A stretch of 64,000 nucleotides of DNA, taken from Sphaerolaimus hirsutus. Its lineage: Eukaryota > Nematoda > Chromadorea > Monhysterida > Sphaerolaimidae. The position numbers and the translations under genes were made by a program. The stretch spans positions 13,510,704-13,574,703 of the forward strand of contig OZ038452.1 in assembly GCA_964036195.1 (NCBI GenBank). Reading direction: 5' to 3'. A model generated the notes under the pieces. That model did no database searches, was not told the DNA's origin, and saw only the letters and a program-made list of their open reading frames with translations. Of the stretch, positions 23,388-34,956 are shown piece after piece; the stretch's first letter is position 1, and every line of letters starts with the position of its first letter.

Positions 23388-23506
23388 TACCGTATTCCCT
23401 CGAAATACCCCCCGGGGGTGATTGTTTCATAGTGGTCCCGAGAGGGTGGGTAAACGAGGGGGGGGGGTATTTCGAGGGGGGGGGGGTATTTCGAGGAAAT
23501 ACGGTA
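23388..23506. mobile_element. TACCGTATT-family element, short (119 bp)
   Basis: Both termini present and only about 75 bp between, chiefly G runs and TATTTCGAG. This shows the minimal form of the family. Confidence 0.8.
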
Positions 23507-24063
23507 GGCAAAATGGAGCAATATTCAGTGATTCTGAGCAAAACTGGGGTAAAATCGCCAATTTACTTATTATACAATGGATGTAACAATAAACGGCCAC
23601 ACACCATCCAAATTACCATTCAAATTACCACTTGATCATCCAAATTACCATAAAAAATGCCATCGACGAATATGACAGTTGAATAGGGAGCGCTGTACAA
23701 CACGTCCTATTGTCTGTGTGTGTGTGTGTTTTAGTGTTTGATCCCGCGAATGATTTGCAATCTTTTGGAAACGGCCGATAATTTGGGACCATTGTACCTA
23801 GTTTAATTCAACTTGTCACAACAAGGATGATAAAAAAATTTTGCAAAAGAATTCCGCCACAATATTGCTGTAATTTAAAGTTAAACAGTGCCAAGAAAAC
23901 TCAAAACACAGAAAGTGTTTTTTTGGAGAACTTACCCATCGTTGAGCACCGCACCGCACCGGCCCCGGTGCCATTCTGAAAAAATGGGACCGGCACCTAA
24001 GGGCACCGGAGGGTTGCCGGTGCTAGCACCGAAAGGCACCGCACCGGGTAAAATTTTGTGTAG

Positions 24064-24200
24064 TGATATTAAAAGTGCCAGGACCTTGGCGGGAAGCGGC
24101 AAAAGCGCCCTGGCACTGTTCCAGCCCCCAGCACCAAAATCTATGGCGCCAGGGCAGAATGGCGCCAACTGCCATGGCGCTGAGCACCAATAGTCCACGA
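24064..24200. mobile_element. GGCGCC-array MITE remnant
   Basis: Begins TAGTGATATTAAAAGTGCC and runs into AGCGCC / GGCGCC units; adjacent 23945-24050 is a related GGCACCG array. Ends are diverged. Confidence 0.5.
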
Positions 24201-25017
24201 GCGGCCACGAGTCAGGCGCCTGGCACGTGGGGCACAATTGAATTTCGTTTGGCGAGATTTTGCCTGGCAGGCATGACGGGCGTGTCTGGCAAGAAAAAGG
24301 TGAGTAGGCAAGAAATCTGCCTGCCCAATTAAATATGGGGCCAGGGAGAAGGTGCAGTGTTCAACACATAAACCCGTTTCACATATACACCCGTTTTGCA
24401 CATGGATGCAACCCGGACTGCACATACGTCTGTTTTTGCACATAACTGATGCTATGTGCGAAACAGGCCTATGTGTGTGTGTTGTGTTTGTGACCGGGCA
24501 CCCCAACATTACCGCCCCCCCCCCCCCAGCAGCACATTGAGTTCTTAATGTTCAAATGAGTTTTCAACATATTTAGCGCCTTTTAAGTGAAAATGTGAAA
24601 AGTAAAGTGACTTGACATTTGACTTTCACTTTTTTCATTTGAACAAAGTGATAAATATGTTGAAAACTGAAAAAAAACAAATGACAAGTCACTTTACTTT
24701 TCACTTTTTTCACTTACAAAAATTATGAATATGTTGAAAACTCATTTGACATTTCAATTTTCAGCATATTTATCAGTTTTTTCAAGCGAAAAAAGTGAAA
24801 AGTCAAATAAGTCACTTTACTTTTCACATTTTCACTTGAAAAAAGTGATAAGTTTATGTTGAAAACTCATTTGAACCTTGATAACTCGGTGTTCGCACAT
24901 TGCCACCTCTGGCCATAAAAAATAGGCTAAACTAGCTACAGTGCGCGCACAAATTCCTTTGAGTAGTGGCACCGACGCATGTGCCATTGTTACTCCGCGC
25001 ACTCGCGCCAGCCTACT

Positions 25018-25205
25018 AGTGATGGAATGGCGCCATGGCGCTGCGCCATGGCGCCATTGGCGCTTGGCGCTCTTTTCCCGTGGCGCCATTGGCGCCTGGC
25101 ATCCACGTCTTGAATGCCGCCATGGCGCCCTCGGCGCTTGGCGCCCTATCTCCGTGGCGCCCTTGGAGCCTGGCGCCCCCAAGGGCGCCAAAATCGCGCC
25201 AGCAA
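25018..25205. mobile_element. GGCGCC-array MITE fragment
   Basis: The left terminus TAGTGATGGAATGGCGCC starts a run of GGCGCC-type units; the right terminus is not recognisable. Open frames on both strands follow the repeat and are not genes. Confidence 0.65.
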
Positions 25206-25662
25206 GATGACTACTGCCTAAGTGAAAGACTAGATAAAAAAAAACAGAAAAAACGAGTCTGTCAAAAATCCATTTTTGCTGGAAAAATGATGCGAGTAGC
25301 CGAATATCCTTCGCCGAATTGTTCATCACATGCATGGCAGATCATAAGTGAACGATGGACCTATAAAAGCATGTAGATAGTACAAACCCTGTTCTAACGT
25401 AACACAGACATTGTTTTTAACGTGTATTCTGCATTGCCTGGATCACAAACCGAAGTTTTGTCATGTACGTTCTCTTTACACTCAATTTGGGGGGTTATTT
25501 CGAGGGGGGGGGGCTAATTTTTTCATAGTGCCCATTTTGAGGGGGGTATTTCGAGACGGGGGTATTTCAAGGGGGGTGTATTTTGAGGAAATACGGTACA
25601 TACGGCTACGGTGTATACATAAATACATACATACGGTTACGATGTATAGATAAATACATAAA

Positions 25663-26086
25663 TACCGTATTACCTCGAAATACCCCCAGGGGGTTTATTA
25701 TTTCTCCAGCAAAATTTGATGCGGGGATAATTTGGGGGGGGGGTGTTGTCTATTATTTCGACGGATATTTTTGGAAATTCCCCATGCCCAGATGTAGAAA
25801 AATCAAACAATTACATAGATGTATATGTGTTTATAGGCATATAAAACTATATATACACATAAACCCGTCCCTAATGTCACTCAATCAACGGTTTTAATAT
25901 GTGTTCTGCATTGTTATTTTACAGATCACAAACTGCAGTATTTGTCATGTCCGTTCTCTTTGCATTCAATTTTAGGGGGGGGGGGGTATTTCAAGGGGGG
26001 GTTATTATTTCCTCAGTCAAATTTTAGGGAGGTATTTTGAAGGGGGGGTAGATACAAGAGGGGGGGTTAATGAGAGGTAATACAGT
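25663..26086. mobile_element. TACCGTATT-family element, full length
   Basis: Left TACCGTATTACCTCGAAATA, right GAGAGGTAATACAGTA. The right end of another copy (GAGGAAATACGGTA) lies just upstream at about 25585-25598. Confidence 0.75.
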
Positions 26087-26165
26087 ACATACCTACGGCT
26101 AACATTAGCATTGTAAAAATCTCTGGGAGATTTGTGTTTAAAAAATCTCAGAAAATCTCAGAAAA

Positions 26166-27310
26166 TAAACACCTTCCCGGTCACGTCCGGCACCCATTTT
26201 TTTATTTTACTTCTTACATCCTATCCCCAGTTCTAGGGCGCCCCAAAGGCTGAAACTTGGGGGAGATATTGGCGCAACCCCCCTCTACTTCGCATGAAAT
26301 TGGGGGGCCGTGGCGACCCCTCTCAGGGTGGGTCGCCCTAAGTGCAACATTTTTTTGTGGCTTTTTTGGTGTCCCACAGCAGGTCCGGCACCCGCTGATT
26401 TCTGAGCTGTGTGATCTAAAATAAATAAGATAAATCTAAAATTTTGGGGATGTGTTACCAACACCACTCCCCTACTATACACTATTCAATAATGTGAGAT
26501 AAATGAGAAAAAGTTCTAAAAAATTCTCTTATTCTCAAAAAACATCACTCCCCAATAGATGGATGGCAAGAAAGTCACTTTTTGGAACTTTTTTATTAGA
26601 CACTTGAAGAGCTGGTTTACGATACTTTAAAGGGAACGGTTTGATGTTTAAAGTTATGTAAAGAACCCTATCTCTAAAATGCCTGCATTACAAAATTTAC
26701 TTAGGGCGAATTTTATGACATCATAATGACATCATTGTAGGAACAAAAATTTACAAAATTTACACTTTGAAATTCCCCCCAAGTAAATTTTGCAATGCAT
26801 GCATTTTAGAGGTATGGTTCTTTACATAACTTTAAACATCAAACCATTCCCTTTAAAATATCGTAAACCAGCTCTTCAAGTGTCTAATAAATAAGTTCCA
26901 AAAAGTGACTTTTTGCCATCCATCTATTGGGGAGTGGTGTTTTTTTCAGAGAATAAGATAATTTTTTAGAACTTTTTCACATTTATCTCACATTATTGAA
27001 TAGTGTATAGTAGGGGAGTGGTGTTGGTAACGCATCCCCAAAATTTTAGATTTATATACCCCTCCCACCGCTCAGAAATCAGCAGGTGCCGGACCTGCTG
27101 TGGGACACCAAAAAAGCCAAAAAAAAATTTGCACTTAGGGCGACCCACCCAGAGAGGGGTCGCCGCGACCCACCAAATTCATGCGAAGTAGAGGGGGGTT
27201 GCACCAATACCAACCCCAAGTTTCAGCTTCTGGCGCGCCCTAGAACTGGAGATAGGGTGTCACAAGTAAGATCAAAAATAGGGTGCCGGACGTGACCAGG
27301 GAGGTGTTTA
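26166..27310. mobile_element. Kilobase foldback, TAAACACCTTCCCGG family, copy 1
   Basis: Ends TAAACACCTTCCCGG / CAGGGAGGTGTTTA; the arms (about 550 bp each) pair across a centre near 26745 with GACATCAT motifs. The arms contain TGGGACACCAAAAAAGCC and a GGGTCGCC motif shared with the other two copies. Frames on both strands read VLVTHPQNFRF because the arms are complementary; this is not a gene. Confidence 0.85.
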
Positions 27311-27703
27311 TAAGATTTTCTGAGATTTATATTTTTTTCATGATTTTCCAGGGAAATTTAATTATATTTTCTCCTGATTGAGAAAATCTATCTATATTTG
27401 CCCATTTTCACCTTCAAATTAACTGGTTCATGTGCTTTTTTACCAATTTTCATCTATTTTTAACTACCTATATGTTTGCTTGTATACACATTTTTGGCTA
27501 TTTTCCCTGTATTTGTAGTTTTTCCTCCCCATTTTTCTGTTCTATGACATGAAAGAGCCAATAAAAAAGTTATCTGAAATACATTTTCTGTACTCAAGTA
27601 CTTTCAAGAAGTATACATAAAAAAGAGTACTGGTACTTTTTCAGAGGAAATTTAGATGTATTTACTTAGTACTCAAGTATATGTATTTTTGAGTAAACAT
27701 AAA

Positions 27704-27900
27704 TACCGTATTACCTCGAAGTATCCCCCCCTTGAATTAACCCCCCCTCAAAATGGGCTGGGGAAATAATAAACCCCCCTCGAAATACCCCCCCCCCCTT
27801 CGGAATGATGCACGTCATGTATGCAATGCACATGATGTATATTACTTTTAATTTGCATTGCAGCTACACATAGACTACCTAGTTTGACATTGACTGCATT
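27704..27900. mobile_element. TACCGTATT-family element, left end only
   Basis: TACCGTATTACCTCGAAGTA then C-rich sequence and CATGATGTATATTAC; no right terminus. A TATCCTCGAATAA-type right end occurs at 28500-28582. Confidence 0.55.
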
Positions 27901-28754
27901 GATCAAATTGCCAATGAAAGTTCAGGTCCCCGGCAGAATTTCAATCACTATACAAAAATACAGTGATCGAAAAAAATTGAAGTGTGAATAAAATGACAAA
28001 CATTAACCGTGCTGAGCTGAAATTTGGCATGCGTACTCACTAAACAAAGGAGTACTCACATGCCAAAATTCAGACAAATCCAAAAAAAAATTATGCACTC
28101 CCCCAAAGAAAATGCATCAGCGCGTGTAACTGTCTCAAAACAATTTTGTGCATGCTAATTTGGTGATAATTCACCTTTTTAACATGCAAACAACCCATAC
28201 ACGCCAATTATTTACTTTTGAAAAAAATTATTGTTTGCCGGGTCCCGGTCCCCGGCCGGGACCTGTGTAAATAGCCGACATTTCACATTGTTTACAACAA
28301 AACGTTGTATGTATTTATTATCTAACACTGATTTCACTTCACTGAGTGATGAGTTCACTAACATTGATTTCACTGCTTCAATTGTGAATTTTATATTCCT
28401 ACAAATCATTTATTGACCAAATTTATCCCATTTGTGCAGTAAATTAAGTAGTAGTACATTTTACAGTGCAGTACATTTTACTGAAAATTCAGACGAAAAA
28501 ATAACTCCCCCCTCGAATAAGCATCAAAAAGTTCTGGCGAAAAAATAACTCCCGGAGGGACTTATTCGAGGATATACGGTATATACGTAAGCTATATATA
28601 AACAATAGTATAATATATACATAGGTACTTATTCCCTATGTTCAGCCGTTTTTGATAGTAAAAGACACATGAATTCGCGATTTTGGGGGTGAAAATAAGT
28701 AAAAGGTATGCAAATTACCTAGCGATTTTGAGCAAAAATTTGGGTAAAATTTAT

Positions 28755-28903
28755 CAAAAGCGCGTCAGATGGCCAGATAGCTGGCCAAGACTGGACTGGT
28801 GCCAAACGCCAAAAGCACTTCTAATGCCAATGGCGCCAGAGCAAAATAGCGTCGAACTCCATCGCCACGGGAATCCATGCTTTGGCGCTTTTACATCACT
28901 ACA
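28755..28903. mobile_element. GGCGCC-array MITE remnant
   Basis: A diverged array (CCAATGGCGCCAGAG) with right terminus GGCGCTTTTACATCACTA. No left end. Old copy. Confidence 0.5.
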
Positions 28904-29053
28904 TACAGCTCTTATGTAGGATGGGTGATTTACTTTAAGATGGCCAATTAAATTAATAGAAGGCATAGGTTATTGAGTGGAGTATCATTTCATCGGTGTA
29001 AACCCGTTATTTCATGTATAAAAACTACATTTGTCTATTTCAGGTGTGGTGGG

Positions 29054-30077
29054 CAGGGTTGGTTTTATAAAAATCATTTGTATACAAATTGTATAAAAAT
29101 TGTATAAAAATGTATTTTATTTTTATTTTATTCTTGTTTCATTTTATTTTATTTTATTTTATTCCAAAATAATAATAAAATAATAAAATGGACCATTTTA
29201 CAAAAATTTTACAAAAATTTTACAGAAATTTTACAAAAAATCAGAATCTTGCATGCAAGGTCAGAAAAATGTGATAATTAGACCTAAACATGAAAAATGT
29301 GTGACAAATTTTTCCATTACTTTCCAAAAGTTGCATGCAGTAGGTATTGTTAGCTAGTTGCAAGTGTTAAGTTACAATTATCGATAAGAATGGTTTGCAT
29401 TTTCAAGTAGAAGGATTACTGGAGTGTGCTGGGCGCATTTGTAAAACATCATGCAAAGTGTCAATTGTCATGACAAATGTAGTAAAGAGTCAATTGGCAT
29501 CTCAAATGTCAAGCAAAGTATAATTGTCATGACAAATGTCGTGCAGAGTGTAAATTGTGTATTTGAATCTTATGTTTTTGTATCCAAACCTTATATTTTG
29601 GTATCCAAATCTTATGTTTTGGTATCCAAATGTTCACATAAGATTTGGTTACAAAAACAACAAGATTTGGATACAAAAGAAAAGATTTGGATACAATTTG
29701 CTTTACAGTTTCCACTTTTATTTATATTTGTCATGTCAATTGACACTTTACTTAACATTTTGATGAAAATTGACACTTTCCATTCCATTTCATATGACAT
29801 TTTGACACTGTACATGGCTTGGGACTGCCCCAGCTCCGCGAATGAACAGGTTGAACTACAAACAACAGAAAAAAAATTTACAAAAAATTTTTATACAATT
29901 TTTACAAAAATATGAATTTGTATACAATTTTACAAAAATTTTACAAAAATTCGAATTTTTATACAATTTTTATTTTTATTTTGAAATTTTCCATTTTATT
30001 TTATTTTATTTTATTCTTCAATTTTCCATTTTATTTTTATTTTATTTTTATTCTTTTCTGAGATTTTGCCAACCCTG
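29054..30077. mobile_element. Non-autonomous hAT-type element (CAGGGTTGG family), copy 2
   Basis: Perfect 8-bp target duplication GTGGTGGG at 29046-29053 and 30078-30085. The sequence is the reverse complement of 2982-3951 over nearly its whole length, 54 bp longer. An internal stretch that translates as WYPNLIFWYPNL is only the TGGATACC repeat, not a gene. Confidence 0.9.
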
Positions 30078-30611
30078 GTGGTGGGTGATCATCATTTGTG
30101 GTGGTATGCTGCGGAAACAATGTGCTGGAAATAAGAAAAGAAAACGCAATGGGACTGGCAACACGGAGTGATTCACTGTGATCTCTGATTGAGCTGTGAT
30201 AACTGTTCCACTGATCTGATCAGTGACGAAAAATGTGGCGGTGACGCAGTGATTGTCACCGCCTGCTTTTGGGATGTCACCGCGAGAAAATTGAGTGTCA
30301 TCGCGGTGACAATCACCGCCACATTTATCGATCAGCAGTTCCCGGTAGTTTTCGAGAATTTTTCTTCGTTTTCATTTTTTTCCATGTTATTTTTTTCCAA
30401 ATAAGAGAGTAACAAATATACCATACCGGTATTTCATTTGTTATTTGATATTATTTGTGTAGGTACATAAATGCCTTTTTTTAGCATTACAACCTGAGTA
30501 AGGTGTCAAATTTCAATTTTGTGTTTCCATTTTCAGAAGGCAACATTCTTCCGTTGCCAATTTCTGGTCGATAAATTTCCCCCCTTCTATTATTTGTACT
30601 CCTATCAATTG

Positions 30612-30705
30612 TACCGTATTACCTCGAAATACCCCCATGGGGGTTTATTATTTTGCCAGCAAAATTTGAGGGGGGGGGGGGGTCAGAAATTTTCATTAGG
30701 ATTGT
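30612..30705. mobile_element. TACCGTATT-family element, left end only
   Basis: TACCGTATTACCTCGAAATA and a run of 13 G, then unrelated sequence. Confidence 0.55.
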
Positions 30706-31231
30706 AGTAAAAAATCGTAGTCCAGGGACGACGTTTACTCGGCAGACATGATACTCTACAAATAGATACTCTACTCTCTCACAGAAAACGTAACAGTCAC
30801 TATTTTTTCAATTTTTACTATGGAATACATCAAATGTGTGATTTTCTCCTGATAAGTATTTCTCAGGAAAATATCCAATGTTTGTCAGTTTCTGTCTGAC
30901 AAAATGTCACTTTCTATGTCCCCTAAAAATAGTACTTTCAAAGAGTATGCGAGTGAGTACCAGTATTTGTTAGGGGGAAACATACAGCACTCGAGTATAT
31001 GTATTTATCAAGTAAACGTAAATACGTTTTAACAACTATGGATTAATACTGTATTTACATTTTCTGGATTAATACTGGATTAATACTGTATTTAATACCC
31101 TGTAAAATGTCATGTGTCATGTAAAAGACCCTGTAAGATAGCATGTGTCAAGCAAAGTTAGCAAAGATAGCATGCAAAGTGTCAAAAGTAACAACTAAAT
31201 AGGAAAGGATCCCGGAAAAAATGGCTACGAT

Positions 31232-31468
31232 TAGTGATGGAAAAGCGTCACGGCGCTAGCACCAGAGCAAAAAGCGCCATGGCGCCTTTGTCGCTTGGCG
31301 CTTTATTGCTCTGGCGCCATTGGCGCTTGGCGCTGGGGTTCGGAAAAGCGCCATGGCGCTTTTGGCGCTTGGCGCTGGGGTTCGGAAAAGCACCATGGCG
31401 CTTTTGGCGCTTGGCGCTATTTTTGTATGGCGCCAGGAACAAAAAGCCCGGCGCTTTTTCCATCACTA
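31232..31468. mobile_element. hAT-type MITE with GGCGCC arrays (TAGTGATGG family), intact copy
   Basis: Termini TAGTGATGGAAAAGCG / CGCTTTTTCCATCACTA; perfect 8-bp target duplication GCTACGAT (31224-31231, 31469-31476). The inside is a run of GGCGCTTGGCGCT-like units, each nearly palindromic. Open frames across it are repeat artefacts. Confidence 0.9.
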
Positions 31469-31630
31469 GCTACGATAGCTCCACTCATTCTCAAGTTATT
31501 CATGCAAACACCAATAATTATTGATTTACTACCACCTTGCTTTACATGACACATGACATTTTGTAAGGTCTTTCACATGTCTTTTACACTTTACAGGGTC
31601 TTTTACAGGGTCTGGGAGTGGCACCAGGGG

Positions 31631-31849
31631 GCAGTCCCAAGCCCTGTAAAGTGTAAAGTGAAGTGTCAAATGTAAAGTCAAATGCAAAGTAAAATGTCAA
31701 TCAAAACAAAAAAGAAAAGATTTTATTGCTAAACTTTGCATGGCAATTGACAGTTTACTTTGCATTTGACTTTACATTTGACACTTTACTTTGCATTTGA
31801 CTTTACATTTGACACTTTACTTTACACTTTACAGGGCTTGGGACTGGCA
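31631..31849. repeat. Foldback of TGTAAAGTGTCAAATG units
   Basis: GTCCCAAGCCCTGTAAAGTG at the left pairs with CACTTTACAGGGCTTGGGAC at the right. TGGCACCAGG precedes (with a few extra G) and follows, which may be a target duplication. Similar AAGTGTCAAATGT sequence recurs at 3230-3560, 29450-29820 and 45120-45245. Confidence 0.65.
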
Positions 31850-31902
31850 CCAGGTGTCACCGCCTCTGAAATACCTGTCACTCACTGTCACCGCCAGGAA
31901 TT

Positions 31903-32194
31903 TAGACCTTTTTTCGTCTATGGATCTGATAGCTGTTTGATTGTGCATTTTGCTGCATTGCCCGTTGTCTCCGTGTGTCGCGTGTTGGTCCGCCCGTGCG
32001 ATGACTTTGTAGCAGGTGGGCGTCGGTCGGCCGCTTGGCTGCTGGAGTGCGACTGCTCGCCGCCCCAGTCTTTGGCTGCAGCGTGCAATGGCAGCGGCCG
32101 CCTCGTGTGTTCCGGGATGGTCGGCGGTCATTTGCGCCGTTGGCGTGCGCTTGTTGCGGCCGGTCACACCGACGTCAAGATGCTGGGTGTCTAG
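31903..32194 (+). CDS. Possible terminal exon, unidentified
   Basis: A GC-rich open stretch in AT-rich surroundings, with a coding-like purine-pyrimidine codon pattern, ends at TAG 32192-32194. The translation includes SCLIVHFAALPVVSVCRVLV and ends GGHLRRWRALVAAGHTDVKM-LGV. AG acceptors are available at about 31902, 31914 and 31930, directly after a foldback element (31631-31849). No partner exon upstream could be linked. It might be the last exon of a gene whose body is in the repeat-rich stretch before it, or a captured fragment. Confidence 0.3.
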
Positions 32195-32199
32195 TAGTA

Positions 32200-33779
32200 G
32201 AAGTAGTGGCTTTTCATAGGAGTGGGGGCAGAATTTTTTGAAATCTCTCCATCATTTGCCAATGGTATTTTCATATGGTTGCCAATGGTTATTTTGTCAG
32301 AGGAAACAGACTTACCTATTTACTCAGTACTTGAGTATACGTGTTTTTCGACTAAATATGTTTTAACAAGTATGCTTTTTCTGACACATTAACAAGTGGA
32401 GCATTTCGAGGGATGCGTCATTTTCCCAGTCCACTCGAACCTGGTGGTATTTTCTCAGGTCTGCTGGGTGGCGGAATGTCACAAGCACAACTTAGAACCG
32501 TGCGCCGCCTATGCTGGGTGCTGTTGTGCTCTTATGTAGGTGCTGTGTAGTGTGCTACCGTATGGTTAACACCCATCTCGGCCGCGCCATCTCGGCCGAA
32601 ATGTCCACGGCCGAGATGGCGCGGCCGAAACGGGTCCCTACCCTACCGTATAGTGACAGAATGACTGATATGCCTATTGCATGGTATGGAAAGTAACAAT
32701 TCTTTTTGTCAGAAAAAGATGTGGTGGAGCTGTCACTTGACTCCCCAACTTCGCCGTGGCACTTTTCCAAACCCCAGCGTCACGCGCAAATGGCTTAGTG
32801 GCCAATGGCGCTCAGTGCCAAACGGGCTATGGCGCTTTTCATGGATGTGGCGCCAAGCCAATGGCGCCGAAGCAAAACGTCACCCAGCAGCCAGCGGCCC
32901 AGCACCAGTGTCAGGAATTTGCCATGGCGTTTTCCATCACTAGCCATAACAAACGAAACTGATTGACTCTGGGTTTGAAATGGTGTCATTGGGTTAGCAT
33001 GCACACCTGTCATGTATTTTATGTTGGCGCAGCACTTGCGGCACAGTTTGTCCAGTTTTGTGCATACTCCAGTGCATGCTATGCTACCTATTTTATTTAT
33101 TTATAAATTTTGGATCGCCTACATAAAGGATTCAAATCCCATACACAGACATCGGTTTTCCACGTCGGAGGTATACCGATCCACCCACAACACACCTACT
33201 GCCGGCCGCTACAAAGTATCACACACAATCACAATCGATTGTCATGTATTCCTTTAATGGCCGACTCAACGCATTTCGAATGCCATATATCGAGTTCCTG
33301 CGTGTCACAGATATCGATTTCTTGCATCCATCAATATAATTTCCATGCATTCCTCAAAATAACGCTTTCCATGCATTCCTCAAAATAACGCATGATAGTA
33401 TAGGCGTATATTTACGTTACAATCCCTATAGATATTTTGTCTACCCTTCATCTATCGATTCGTTTATTCCCACCTATTTTCGATATTTTTTGACCTATTT
33501 TCGATTTGTAATTTCCTTCCTATTGACTTGTATTTTCTGACCTTTTGATTTGTATTTTGTTACAAAATATTATATATTTACGTGGTTTGTATGTCACCCT
33601 ATGCAGAATGACCAATAAAACTTCACACTTGAGATCCTTGAGTCTTCAGAGCAAACGACACATTAAATTTTTCGGGATGGCTGCCTCAGAAAATGGTGAC
33701 AAACACCACAAAAGCAATGTACCAATACAACTTGTTCAACCCGGCACTTACGATATCCTGAAACGTATCCGGACAGAGT
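32200..33779. other. Mixed repeats, no supported gene
   Basis: Contains a GAGTACG-family scrap (32310-32375), a small palindrome (CTCGGCCGCGCCATCTCGG, about 32575-32635), a GGCGCC remnant, and about 800 bp without recognised features before the three-exon gene. Confidence 0.5.
32750..32942. mobile_element. GGCGCC-array MITE fragment
   Basis: The right terminus GTTTTCCATCACTAG is present; the units are more diverged (AATGGCGCTCAGTGCC) than in other copies, so this one is older. Confidence 0.6.
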
Positions 33780-34576
33780 ATGCATCAATGTCGTCTGCTG
33801 GAAGTTTTCGGGCATCGTGCCAACGGGACGTTAGCCGCACCACAAATCATATCAACTGGTCTTTTGTCGATACATGTACAACCAACATCCGACGTTGAGA
33901 GCATTCCTGAAATTTTCAATATTCATTCAGCAGGGAATGATATCAGGTTAGTCAATTTTTGGACTTAATTTATTTACATTTACATTCAAACCCTGGGCGC
34001 ATTTTTACGCGCCGTGTCCAATACAATTTTGACTATTGTCCATATTGGACGTAAACTATAAAAAACTTTTAGTATGAGCATTTTATCTAGAAATATTACT
34101 GAATATTGTGTGAAAATGTCGCAGCCTATCGTGCCACGTCAAAGTATGGCCGGACGTTGAGTTGGCTGTGAAATGTTGGGACATTCCACGCGCCCAGTGT
34201 CAAGTACACGGAGAGATTGATCGTCTTGTCGAACAATTTCAGGTTGGCTTCCAACCAAAAGGGTCGATAAGTCCAACCAAGAAGAGTCGATATATCCAAC
34301 CAAAAAGAGTCGATAAATCCAACACACTACCACTGTATGTCCGACATACTCACCACTGCCCTTACGCAGGCAATGAGCATCCACTCCAGCAATGTTACCA
34401 ACATGGACCAAACCGATGGCGATGCGCCAACTTTTCTCAGAGACAGAGCAATGCCATGCATCCATTCGGCCCACGTAACCAGTACCTCAATCGATACATG
34501 GCCAACCCGAGTACGACTGACGGCTACCTGCGACGAAGGTACGATCAATATACATTGTGATGGAGTGCTTTTATAG
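33780..34576 (+). CDS. Three-exon gene for an unidentified 163-aa protein
   Basis: Exons 33780-33946, 34125-34242 and 34370-34576 join in phases 2 and 0 and end at TAG. Donors are GTTAGT and GTTGGC; acceptors are TCGCAG and ACGCAG. The middle exon reads LSCHVKVWPDVELAVKCW and onwards, the last ends DEGTINIHCDGVLL. Codon pattern looks coding in all three exons and the other frames are broken. I recognise no domain and see no signal peptide or membrane helix. The ATG at 33780 is the first in frame after a stop near 33755, but an upstream exon could join instead. An overlapping open frame (33545-33898, other frame, MAASENGDKHHK inside) could be an alternative first exon or upstream ORF. The second intron holds three copies of a roughly 23-bp unit containing GTCGATAA. 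The LINE lies just downstream in the opposite direction. Confidence 0.45.
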
Positions 34577-34956
34577 CGTTTAAATCAACTGTCTCAAAGC
34601 AATTCCCTGTTTGATCAATAATCCGTCAACCTTTAGTTAATTCATACCTATATGATAATCTAGCCATGATATGATCATTTTTCAGTAAAGTATCTACAAT
34701 TTATCCTAGCGCCACTTAATTTTTAAAGATGGCGGCCGTGTTGTAAATTAAAGATGGCGGCTACATTTTTACGCAAATTAAAGATGGCGGAATTTAACCA
34801 TACACTTATAACATCTGAAATGTGCCAACAAAAAATCAAATATGCCTGCCAGTGGTGAACGGTGAGCATAACAACATAGGACACTATTGATGTATCTGGG
34901 AGTAATCCAGATTTTGGTCACCTAAGTGTCCCTCTTGTTTTGCCCACTGTGTACTC

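Noticed and set aside
26285-27191. A conserved peptide (VLVTHPQNFRF) found twice on opposite strands
   Set aside because: The two are arms of one palindrome, so the second is the complement of the first, not a protein family.
34725-34793. Three TTAAAGATGGCGG copies considered as a regulatory cluster
   Set aside because: Its position downstream of the LINE RT ORF fits a 3'-terminal repeat of the element better; no evidence of regulation.
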